NCBI GenBank assembly: GCA_902772615.1
Contig: CACYBC010000167.1
Coordinates: 1 to 7,777 of the forward strand
From: an uncultured Ruminococcus sp.
GTDB taxonomy: Bacteria > Bacillota > Clostridia > Oscillospirales > Ruminococcaceae
Direction of reading: 5' to 3'
Length of the DNA stretch: 7,777 bases
Shown piece after piece: positions 1 through 5,869 of the stretch. A model generated the notes under the pieces. It was not told where the DNA came from, did not search any database, and was given only the letters and a program-made list of their open reading frames with translations. The translations under genes and the position numbers were made by a program. Positions within the stretch are counted from its first letter, which is position 1, and each line of letters starts with the position of its first letter.

Positions 1-76
1 AGACAAAGGTGGGAGGCTTAGTGCCGAGAACCACCGGGCTGGTACAAGCTCGTGACTTTAGTCATGAGTAGTTGAC
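1..76 (+). mobile_element. Right end of an IS200/IS605-family (tnpB-bearing) insertion element
   Basis: Only the extreme right end is inside the window; the rest lies to the left of base 1. Three things seen in sequence support it: a short open frame ending GRLSAENHRAGTSS-stop at 53-55, typical of the C-terminus of one TnpB group; a hairpin with arms at 49-56 and 61-68 around the loop TTTA; and the following TAGTTGAC at 69-76, resembling right ends of IS605-type elements. In this family the tnpB stop codon lies inside the terminal hairpin region, as here. Elements of this kind are excised as single strands by the TnpA HUH transposase and leave no target duplication. The exact boundary (put here at 76) is uncertain by several bases because the left end and an empty site are not visible. 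Confidence 0.72.
2..55 (+). CDS. tnpB: C-terminal end of TnpB-like RNA-guided nuclease (partial, starts left of window)
   Basis: The last 17 codons of a gene entering from the left edge, read in the frame starting at base 2 and ending at TGA 53-55. The peptide is DKGGRLSAENHRAGTSS. The SAENHRAGTSS tail is a pattern I recognise from IS605 OrfB/TnpB proteins; the RuvC nuclease domain, zinc ribbon and catalytic acidic residues would lie further left and cannot be judged. TnpB proteins are compact RNA-guided DNA endonucleases that help keep the transposon in the population by cutting the empty donor site. The gene converges on hpt. Whether the copy is intact is unknown. The call rests on one short peptide plus the adjoining transposon end, so it is likely but not certain. 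Confidence 0.65.
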   Translation, partial: DKGGRLSAENHRAGTSS

Positions 77-88
77 TTACTCTCCAGA

Positions 89-625
89 TCATGTGTATGC
101 TTCGGGTCTGAGGACTCCGATATATGGAAGGTTCCTGTATTTCTCATCGTAATCGAGACCGTATCCGACCACGAACTCGTCCGGCACGGAGAATCCGACA
201 TAGTCCACCGAGACCTTGCTGGTCCTTCTCTCAGGCTTGTCGAGAAGCGTGCAGAGCTTGATGGTCTTGGGGCTCTTCACCATGAGGTAATCCTTTACGA
301 AGGCCAGGGTCCTTCCGGTATCAAGGATGTCGTCGATCACCAGGACGTTCTTGCCTTCTATATCGATGGAGTAATCCTTGCGGACCTTGATCTCGCCGGA
401 CGAGACCACGCCTGCGCCGTAACTGGACACCAGCATGAAATCGACTGCTACATTAGCATCTATCGCTCTCATCAGGTCCGCGATGAATATGAAGCATCCT
501 TTGAGAAGTCCTATGACAACGATGTCCTCGCCCTTGAAATCCTCCGAGATCTGCCTGCCGAGCTCAGTTACTCTTGCCTTGATCTCATCCTCCGTGAACA
601 GGATCTTAGAAATATCCTCAAGCAT
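89..625 (-). CDS. hpt: Hypoxanthine/guanine phosphoribosyltransferase
   Basis: A purine salvage enzyme of the cytoplasm that joins hypoxanthine or guanine to PRPP to give IMP or GMP. The 178-residue product has the usual family length. With the ATG at 625 as residue 1, the PP-loop LKG is at about 41-43, the flexible-loop SSYG at 67-70, the PRPP signature VLVIDDILDTGRTL at 94-107, and the base-binding region DEFVVGYGLDYDEKYRNLPY at about 149-168. ATG 625 is chosen because GGAGGG (635-630) sits 4-5 bases upstream. A TTG at 637 is in frame but is itself part of that ribosome binding site. The C-terminus PYIGVLRPEAYT matches the normal family ending, so the neighbouring transposon has not truncated it. 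It is the last operon gene in view, 16 bases after tilS. In many Bacillota ftsH follows; here the transposon end is found instead. Confidence 0.96.
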   Translation of the reverse strand: MLEDISKILFTEDEIKARVTELGRQISEDFKGEDIVVIGLLKGCFIFIADLMRAIDANVAVDFMLVSSYGAGVVSSGEIKVRKDYSIDIEGKNVLVIDDILDTGRTLAFVKDYLMVKSPKTIKLCTLLDKPERRTSKVSVDYVGFSVPDEFVVGYGLDYDEKYRNLPYIGVLRPEAYT

Positions 626-630
626 TGTAC

Positions 631-635
631 CCTCC
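631..635 (-). promoter_or_regulatory. Shine-Dalgarno of hpt that fixes its start
   Basis: GGAGG on the - strand lies in the 16-base gap between the tilS stop (644-642) and the hpt ATG (625). It gives standard spacing to ATG 625 and overlaps the upstream in-frame TTG at 637, which therefore cannot be served by it. Confidence 0.85.
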
Positions 636-641
636 AATTAT

Positions 642-1967
642 TTATAAAGTATTAAATCGCAGTACTGTTTTTGTTTCGGGTCCGATCTGCTTTCCCTGGG
701 CGGGACCTTCTCCCTCCACCCAGACGATCCCGGTGTCATCCGTCAGGATCAGTATGGAATCCTTTTTCTCAGCTGAGTAATGCTTCTCGCTGAATATCTT
801 CTTCAGGCTCTTGGTGCATCCCCTGTAGTACGACGGAAAGCGGTCTCCGTCCCTGCGGTTCCTCACGTACGCCACGCCAGTTAGTTTATCATAATCGACG
901 CAATAAGGAAACAAATCCTTCAGCGAGTCCCGTTCGGGATCCAGGACTCGGAGCTCGAATCCGACGCTCCTTCCGCCGCCGTCAAAGCTGTCAAAAGCGA
1001 CCGGACCGATGCTTCTGGGGGTGTATTCCCTTTCCACTTTACAGCTGTCGGCGGAGCAGTCCAGGTAGATCCCGGTGGTGAGTTCGGTCCTTCCTCCCCT
1101 GCGCAGAGCATCCATGCATCTGTCAACGGTCAGCCTGTCCGGATCCGAGCAGTATCTCCCGATAAGTTCCCTGACTATATATCTGTCCAGCGGTGCCCTG
1201 GCGCCTAGAACGCTAGCTCTCCTGAATCCGTCCTTTATCCCGTCAGATTCTATGATCCTTTCAGCTTCCGAGACGAAATAACTGTCAGCTTCGCCGCTCA
1301 GAGACGCAAAGTTTTCCAGAGCTTCAAGAGCATGCGCATTGAGGTCCTTCAGTACCGGGATGACATGATGTCTGATCACGTTTCTGGAATACCCGTCGCT
1401 CTCGTTGCTGGAATCGATGCAGAACGGTACGCCGTTCTCTTCGCAGTATTCCTCTATCTCCTGCCTGCTGCAGCTGAGCAGCGGTCTGATGAACCGGCCT
1501 CTGGTAGCGGGAATGCCCGAAGCTCCTCTGAATCCGGTGCCCCTTGCCAGCCGGAACAGGACCGTCTCGGCGTTGTCATTGAGGGTATGAGCTGTGGCGA
1601 TATAGTCGGAACATGTGCTGTCGCCTGTCTGTTCGAAGAAATCGTATCTGAGTTTTCTGAGCCTGTCCTCGGAGACCGCTCCGGCTTCCAGTTCCTCTGT
1701 GCCGAGGCGGCTTACGGTGAGTCCGATCCCGTTACTCCCGCAGAATTCACGGACCAGATTCTCGTCGGAGTCGCTCTCCTCTCCCCGGAGGTTGTGGTTA
1801 AGGTGGCACGCGAGCACTTCCCTGAGCCCGAGCCTGCCGCGGTTGAAGAAGAAATAATGCAGCAGAGCCATAGAATCTGCTCCGCCGGAGACACAGCAGA
1901 GCAGACGCTTTCCTTTGAGGTCTATTCCGTTATTGTCAATGAGCCGTGATACTTTCTCACTCAGCAT
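642..1967 (-). CDS. tilS: tRNA(Ile)-lysidine synthetase
   Basis: It modifies cytidine 34 of the CAU-anticodon tRNA-Ile to lysidine using ATP and lysine, switching both charging and decoding to AUA. The 441-residue protein has the full two-part plan. The N-terminal PP-loop ATPase has SGGADSMA at 27-34, HNLRGEESDSD at 58-68, the TAHTLNDNAETVL segment at 125-137 and RGTGFRGASGI at 142-152, followed by DSSN (185-188) and RNVIRHHVIP (195-204). The C-terminal tRNA-binding domain has VRNRRDGDRFP at about 368-378 and a lysine-rich KSLKKIFSEK segment at 386-395. ATG 1967 lies inside the end of dnaB (11-base overlap), and no clear Shine-Dalgarno precedes it, so translation is probably coupled to dnaB termination. 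It is 16 bases ahead of hpt, the tilS-hpt pairing usual in Bacillota. Confidence 0.96.
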   Translation of the reverse strand: MLSEKVSRLIDNNGIDLKGKRLLCCVSGGADSMALLHYFFFNRGRLGLREVLACHLNHNLRGEESDSDENLVREFCGSNGIGLTVSRLGTEELEAGAVSEDRLRKLRYDFFEQTGDSTCSDYIATAHTLNDNAETVLFRLARGTGFRGASGIPATRGRFIRPLLSCSRQEIEEYCEENGVPFCIDSSNESDGYSRNVIRHHVIPVLKDLNAHALEALENFASLSGEADSYFVSEAERIIESDGIKDGFRRASVLGARAPLDRYIVRELIGRYCSDPDRLTVDRCMDALRRGGRTELTTGIYLDCSADSCKVEREYTPRSIGPVAFDSFDGGGRSVGFELRVLDPERDSLKDLFPYCVDYDKLTGVAYVRNRRDGDRFPSYYRGCTKSLKKIFSEKHYSAEKKDSILILTDDTGIVWVEGEGPAQGKQIGPETKTVLRFNTL

Positions 1968-3327
1968 GATCGTAATCGATAGGTGTGAACTTGGTGATAT
2001 CCGACTGGAAGTTGAGGTGCATGTTGGTCACCTCACCGTGTCTGTTCTTCGATACCATCAGCAGAATGTCCTGATTCGCTCCCGGCACGCTGTCCTGCTC
2101 CTCGCCGTTCTGGTTGTCCCTGTGCAGGAACAGCACTATGTCGGCGTCCTGTTCTATTGATCCCGAATCCCTGAGGTCGGAGAGCATGGGCCTGCGCTTG
2201 TCCTTTTCAGTTCCCCTGCTGAGCTGGGACAGCAGGATGACGGGAACGTTGAGTTCCTTCGCCAGGACCTTGAAGTTCCTCGTGATCTCGCTTATCTCAT
2301 TGACTCTGTTCTCATTCCTTCTGCTGCCGCTCATCAGCTGAAGATAGTCGACTATGATAAGTCCGAGATTCTTGATCCTTCTGGCTTTTGCCTGAAGCTC
2401 CTGCACTGAGATGCTGGAGGTATCGTCAAGATATATGTTGGTACCGGAGATCTCTGCAGCAGCATCCGTGATGCGCTCCATCTCGTCGTCGTTGAATTCT
2501 CCGGTCCTGAATTTCTGGCTCCTTACGCCGGCTATGGAGCTGATAAGTCTCTGCGCCAGCTGTTCGTTGGTCATCTCCAGAGAGAATATCCCTATACCTG
2601 TCTCTGGGTGGCTCCTGGCCACGTTGGCGGCTATGTTCAGGGCAAAGCTGGTCTTTCCGACGCTGGGACGCGCAGCGAGGATTATCAGGTCCGAGCGGTT
2701 CAGTCCGGTCGTTATCCTGTCCAGATAGCTGAAGCCGGTGCTGATGCCGAGGTATTTCTCCCTGTCATCGCCGATCAGTTTCTCCAGATCGCTGAGCACC
2801 TGGAAAGATACGTCCTCGATGCTCTTCATGTCTCCGGAAGCTTTTCCGCTGCGGATGTCGTATATCTTCTGCTCCGCAAGATCCAGCAGTTCGTTCGCGG
2901 GAGTCTGCCCGTCGGATCCGTACTCTATGATCTCCCTGCAGGAATTGATAAGCGTCCTCTGCAGATATTTCTCCGTCACTATCCTCGCATATGCTGTGAC
3001 ATTGGATACCGACGGCACAGTCTCGGTGACGCTGTACAGATACAGTTTTGCGTCGTCTGCGCTGCCGAATATCCCTGCGGATACGACGCTCTCGGACACA
3101 GTCACGAAATCTATCGGCTTGCCGGCTGTCTGCAGGATCATCATCTCCCTGAAGATGTCGGCATTCTGTTTTGAATAGAAGTATTCGGGCCGCAGGATGC
3201 CGAATACGTCATCCTGCACCGAAGCATCCACGAGCATGGCGCCTATGACAGCCTGCTCCGCCTCCGTGTTATACGGGAGGTTTATCCCCAGCGCATCCAG
3301 GGGTAGACTGACTCTGGATTCTGACAT
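1957..3327 (-). CDS. dnaB: Replicative DNA helicase DnaB
   Basis: A hexameric 5'-3' helicase that unwinds DNA at the fork and interacts with primase and the helicase loader (called DnaC in Bacillus subtilis). The 456-residue length is standard. The N-terminal helical domain opens with LPYNTEAEQAVIGAML (17-32). The RecA-like motor has Walker A RPSVGKTS at 220-227, the catalytic-Glu segment FSLEM at 248-252, Walker B LIIVDYLQLM at 323-332, the LLSQLSRG motif at 365-372 and the DLRDSGSIEQDAD stretch with the arginine finger region at 384-396. No intein interrupts it. The start codon shares its A with the rplI stop (TGATG at 3329-3325), indicating translational coupling; GGAG within the rplI end is about 11 bases upstream. 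The rplI-dnaB linkage is conserved in Bacillota. The last 11 bases overlap tilS. Confidence 0.97.
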   Translation of the reverse strand: MSESRVSLPLDALGINLPYNTEAEQAVIGAMLVDASVQDDVFGILRPEYFYSKQNADIFREMMILQTAGKPIDFVTVSESVVSAGIFGSADDAKLYLYSVTETVPSVSNVTAYARIVTEKYLQRTLINSCREIIEYGSDGQTPANELLDLAEQKIYDIRSGKASGDMKSIEDVSFQVLSDLEKLIGDDREKYLGISTGFSYLDRITTGLNRSDLIILAARPSVGKTSFALNIAANVARSHPETGIGIFSLEMTNEQLAQRLISSIAGVRSQKFRTGEFNDDEMERITDAAAEISGTNIYLDDTSSISVQELQAKARRIKNLGLIIVDYLQLMSGSRRNENRVNEISEITRNFKVLAKELNVPVILLSQLSRGTEKDKRRPMLSDLRDSGSIEQDADIVLFLHRDNQNGEEQDSVPGANQDILLMVSKNRHGEVTNMHLNFQSDITKFTPIDYDHAE

Positions 3328-3779
3328 CAGTTCTTTTTCTCCGTTACTATCACATAGAAATCGGCGTTGACGCCGGTATAGATCTTCGCCTTCGCATCGT
3401 ATGTGCCGAATGTCTTGATATCATCTTCAAGATCTATCTTTCTCTTGTCGAGATCGACATCATACTGCTCCTTGAGAGCCGCAGCCACTTCCTTCGATGT
3501 GATGGATCCGAACAGTCTTCCCGCAGAGCCTGCCTTTGCCTCGATCTTGACCGAGTTGCCGCTGATGACGGCAGCGATCTGTTTCGCGTTATCCAGTTCC
3601 ACCGCTTTGCGGTGTTCAATGGCTTCATTCTTGCTTTTAATCGTGCTCATTGCGGCGGAATCCGCCACGATGGCCAGTCCTCTCGGGATAAGATAGTTCC
3701 TTGCATATCCGTCGGATACGTTCACAAGTTCATCCTTTTTCCCTGTTCCCTTGATGTCCTGTTTAAGTACGACTTTCAT
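3327..3779 (-). CDS. rplI: 50S ribosomal protein L9
   Basis: A large-subunit protein at the base of the L1 stalk, involved in reading-frame fidelity. The 150 residues are the usual bacterial length. The N-terminal rRNA-binding domain contains the signature GYARNYLIPRGLA at 24-36, followed by the long connecting helix (about 41-75) and the C-terminal RNA-binding domain. ATG 3779 is preceded by a strong AAGGAGG (3791-3785) 5 bases upstream. The 41-base gap from the rnj stop is AT-rich (around 3803-3820) and could hold a weak internal promoter, but no convincing -35/-10 pair was found. The stop codon overlaps the dnaB start by one base. Confidence 0.97.
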   Translation of the reverse strand: MKVVLKQDIKGTGKKDELVNVSDGYARNYLIPRGLAIVADSAAMSTIKSKNEAIEHRKAVELDNAKQIAAVISGNSVKIEAKAGSAGRLFGSITSKEVAAALKEQYDVDLDKRKIDLEDDIKTFGTYDAKAKIYTGVNADFYVIVTEKKN

Positions 3780-3820
3780 TCGGACCTCCTTGCGATCAAT
3801 TCAGTTTATATATTATTGCT

Positions 3821-5722
3821 TCAGACTTCCATTATCACCGGGATGACCATGGGGCTCTTCTTGGTCTTCTGATACAGGAGCCTCGCCAGTTCAGCCCTGA
3901 TCACTTCCTGCATCTCGCTTCTCCTGAGCCTGCGGGAAGAACGGAACGATGCCATCAGTTCCATCGTCCTGTTCCTTATATCGTTCATCAGTTCCTCTGA
4001 ATCCCTGACGAACACGAATCCCCTGGATATGACCTCAGGTCCGCTGACGATGTTCCCCGAACCGCTCTCTATTCCGCATACGACGAAAACAAGTCCGTCG
4101 CTGGAGAGGCGTTTCCTCTCTCTGAGCACAGCGGCTCCGACATCGCCAATGCCGTATCCGTCCACTAGGACCCGTCCGCTCTCCACGGTTCCGTTGAAAC
4201 TGAACTTGCCGTGGCTGAACTCCACTACCTTTCCGATCTCGGAAAGGATGATGTTCCTCTCCGGTATGCCCATCGATACCGCCGTGGAGCGGTTGGCGAT
4301 GAGATGCTTGTACTCCCCGTGCACCGGGAAGAAGTACTTGGGCCTCACGAGAGATATCATCAGTTTGATCTCGTTCTGGCAGGCGTGCCCTGAGGCATGC
4401 ACTTCATACATCGACTCGTAGATGACATCGCTTCCGAACTTGAGCAGAGAGTTTATTACTCTGGTCACAGCCTTCTCGTTGCCGGGTATCGGCGTGGCTG
4501 AAATGATTATGAAATCCTTTGAGGTGATCTTTATCTGTCTGTGGTCTCCCGACGCCATCCTGGAAAGAGCGGACATCGGTTCTCCCTGACTTCCCGTGGT
4601 GATTATCACCAGGTCTTCAGGGCGGTAGGAATTGACCGATTCGATGTCGATCAGTGTTCCGTCATTATATCTGAGGTACCCCAGCTGCTGAGCTATCATC
4701 ACATTGTTGACCATGCTCCTGCCGGATATGGCTATCTTCCGTCCGTGGTTCTCGGCAAAATCTATGATCTGTTGCAGCCTCTGGATATTGGAGGAGAACG
4801 TGGCTATTATGACTCTCTTCCCATCAGCCCTGCTGAAAAGCGACTCGAAAGATGAGCCCACATGGCTCTCTGACAGGCTGTTTCCGGGATTCTCGGCGTT
4901 CGTTGAGTCGCACAGCAGCGCGAGCACGCCTTTCTCACCGTAATCGGAGAGCCGTCCGAGATCGGCGGTCTCCTCAAATACAGGCGTATAGTCGATCTTG
5001 AAGTCTCCGGTGTGTATGATGATCCCCGCTGGCGTAGTGATGGCAAGCGCCGCGGAATCCGGGATGGAGTGATTGACTCTGATGAATTCTATGCTGAAGC
5101 ATCCGAGCCGGATAGTATCACCGGCGTGTACGGTGTTGAGAAGTGAGACTGCGGACAGTCCGGCTTCCTCTATCTTTGAGCCTATCAGGCCTATGGTAAG
5201 AGGCGTCGCGTAAATAGGCAGATGGAACTGCTGGAGAAAGTACGGTATGCCGCCGATGTGGTCCTCGTGACCGTGCGTCACGACAAGGCCTCTCAGTTTT
5301 TCCCTTATGGATTCCAGGTATGTGAAATCCGGGATCACTGTATCGACGCCCAGAAGGTCGTCGTCCGGGAAAGCCATTCCGCAGTCCACGATGACCGCGT
5401 CGTCTCCGCAGACGAACAGGGTCATGTTCTTGCCTATCTCTTCAAGGCCTCCCAGGGATATGATCTGAAGAGGCTCGTCCGACTGTATCTTCTTCTGCCT
5501 GCTCTTTGTAGCAGGCTTCGGGGAGGACGCTTCCTTCTTGGAAGACTTCTTCGCAGAAGATGTCCGGGTCGCGGCAGTCTTCGCTTCGGAAGTCTCCTTT
5601 TTCTTCTCCGCAGTCTTTTTTGCGGGGCTGGCTTTACCTGATGCGGTTTTCTTGGCAGCTGTTTTCTTTTCTTTTTTCGTGTTTTGTTCTTTGATCTCTA
5701 TCTTGTCGTAAATGTTTGGCAA
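3821..5722 (-). CDS. rnj: Ribonuclease J (metallo-beta-lactamase/beta-CASP exo- and endoribonuclease)
   Basis: RNase J degrades and matures RNA from the 5' end and can also cut internally; it is a main mRNA decay enzyme in Bacillota. From TTG 5722 the protein is 633 residues. Residues about 12-80 form a Lys/Ala/Ser/Thr-rich, apparently disordered tail. The nuclease core starts near 85 (LQIISLGGLEEIG). Metal-binding motifs are HGHEDH at 150-155, His218 in RVNHSIPDS and Asp240 in HTGDF. The beta-CASP part includes TTGSQGEPM at about 375-383 and HASGHA at 442-447, followed by PVHGEYKH at 466-473. The C-terminal domain is present through 633. The TTG start is preferred because AGGAG lies 7 bases upstream. 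An in-frame ATG at 5803 lies in the promoter -10 itself, so cannot be the start for that promoter. It is the first gene of the operon, divergent from rnhA. Confidence 0.95.
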   Translation of the reverse strand: MPNIYDKIEIKEQNTKKEKKTAAKKTASGKASPAKKTAEKKKETSEAKTAATRTSSAKKSSKKEASSPKPATKSRQKKIQSDEPLQIISLGGLEEIGKNMTLFVCGDDAVIVDCGMAFPDDDLLGVDTVIPDFTYLESIREKLRGLVVTHGHEDHIGGIPYFLQQFHLPIYATPLTIGLIGSKIEEAGLSAVSLLNTVHAGDTIRLGCFSIEFIRVNHSIPDSAALAITTPAGIIIHTGDFKIDYTPVFEETADLGRLSDYGEKGVLALLCDSTNAENPGNSLSESHVGSSFESLFSRADGKRVIIATFSSNIQRLQQIIDFAENHGRKIAISGRSMVNNVMIAQQLGYLRYNDGTLIDIESVNSYRPEDLVIITTGSQGEPMSALSRMASGDHRQIKITSKDFIIISATPIPGNEKAVTRVINSLLKFGSDVIYESMYEVHASGHACQNEIKLMISLVRPKYFFPVHGEYKHLIANRSTAVSMGIPERNIILSEIGKVVEFSHGKFSFNGTVESGRVLVDGYGIGDVGAAVLRERKRLSSDGLVFVVCGIESGSGNIVSGPEVISRGFVFVRDSEELMNDIRNRTMELMASFRSSRRLRRSEMQEVIRAELARLLYQKTKKSPMVIPVIMEV

Positions 5723-5729
5723 ATTAATT

Positions 5730-5734
5730 CTCCT
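5730..5734 (-). promoter_or_regulatory. Shine-Dalgarno selecting a TTG start for rnj
   Basis: AGGAG (5734-5730, - strand) stands 7 bases ahead of TTG 5722-5720. It is the only good ribosome binding site near the rnj 5' end, and the peptide reading from there (PNIYDKIEIKEQN) leads directly into the lysine-rich tail. Confidence 0.8.
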
Positions 5735-5760
5735 GAATAAAAAGTTATATAATAAACGAA

Positions 5761-5777
5761 ATAATCGGTTATAATCG
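5761..5777 (-). repeat. Tandem CGATTAT direct repeat, 10-bp period, in the rnj leader
   Basis: On the - strand CGATTAT occurs at 5777-5771 and again at 5767-5761, separated by AAC. The period of 10 bp is one helical turn. It lies in the transcribed leader of rnj upstream of the Shine-Dalgarno. No function can be assigned. Confidence 0.35.
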
Positions 5778-5780
5778 TCA

Positions 5781-5809
5781 TTGATATGATAGTTATCTAT
5801 CATTATAAC
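5781..5809 (+). promoter_or_regulatory. Promoter of rnhA (sigma-A/sigma-70 type)
   Basis: TTGATA (5781-5786), a 17-base spacer, then TATAAC (5804-5809); each box matches consensus at five of six positions. The predicted start is near 5816, giving a leader of about 54 bases before rnhA. The -10 overlaps the rnj -10 on the opposite strand, so the two promoters probably compete for polymerase. Confidence 0.6.
5786..5803. repeat. Perfect inverted repeat in the rnj/rnhA promoter region, candidate operator
   Basis: ATGATAG (5786-5792), a 4-base centre TTAT, then CTATCAT (5797-5803). The 18-bp palindrome covers the whole spacer of the rnhA promoter, plus one base of its -35. It also covers the predicted start site of rnj and two bases of its -10. 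This placement is typical of a repressor operator; no regulator gene is visible nearby, so that role is inferred. Confidence 0.5.
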
Positions 5810-5810
5810 A
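5802..5810 (-). promoter_or_regulatory. Promoter of the rnj operon (extended -10)
   Basis: The - strand reads TGTTATAAT, a perfect extended -10 (TG-N-TATAAT), predicting transcription from about 5795 and a leader of roughly 70 bases before the TTG start at 5722. No recognisable -35 exists at 15-18 bases spacing, which extended -10 promoters can tolerate. It overlaps the -10 of the rnhA promoter on the other strand. Confidence 0.6.
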
Positions 5811-5839
5811 TCTGACCGGACAAAACAGTTAGATGTTAT
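5805..5839. repeat. Second inverted repeat in the rnj/rnhA gap
   Basis: ATAACATCT (5805-5813) and AGATGTTAT (5831-5839) are perfect 9-bp inverted copies separated by 17 bases. The left arm overlaps both -10 boxes and ends before the predicted rnhA start (about 5816). The whole repeat would therefore act as DNA rather than as an RNA hairpin from that promoter. It could be a dimeric protein site or chance in AT-rich sequence. Confidence 0.4.
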
Positions 5840-5869
5840 CGGATCATTTTAGTGCGGAACGGATAAAAA

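Larger units (their letters stand above)
1..92 (+). ncRNA. 3' part of omega-RNA (reRNA) scaffold with flank-derived guide
   Basis: In TnpB elements the guide RNA comes from the 3' end of tnpB and the right end of the element; its 3' tail, copied from flanking host DNA, serves as the guide. Here the scaffold would include a small ACCA/TGGT hairpin (30-33 with 40-43) and the terminal hairpin with arms at 49-56 and 61-68 (8 pairs, one of them G-U, loop TTTA). The guide would start near 77 and run about 16-20 bases over the hpt stop codon (89-91). The 5' end of the RNA lies outside the window. Expression is inferred, and the guide start depends on the uncertain element boundary. Confidence 0.5.

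Noticed and set aside
1..88. tRNA, rRNA fragment or intrinsic terminator at the left edge
   Set aside because: No cloverleaf can be folded and no T-run follows the 49-68 hairpin; the TnpB-like tail and IS605-like end explain the structure better.
626..637. TTG at 637 as hpt start (182 residues)
   Set aside because: The TTG overlaps the only ribosome binding site; ATG 625 is correctly spaced from it.
1332..1949. 205-codon + strand frame inside tilS
   Set aside because: Shadow of tilS, whose PP-loop and C-terminal domain motifs run across the whole span on the other strand.
2608..3174. 188-codon + strand frame inside dnaB
   Set aside because: Mirror frame of a well-conserved helicase gene; no start signals or recognisable domains.
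3780..3820. Internal promoter ahead of rplI in the AT-rich gap
   Set aside because: Several TATA-like hexamers exist, but none has a plausible -35 at 16-18 bases; kept only as a possibility.
5222..5641. + strand frame inside rnj with Leu/Arg-rich protein
   Set aside because: Its composition is the reverse reading of the rnj lysine/alanine tail and nuclease core; not an independent gene.
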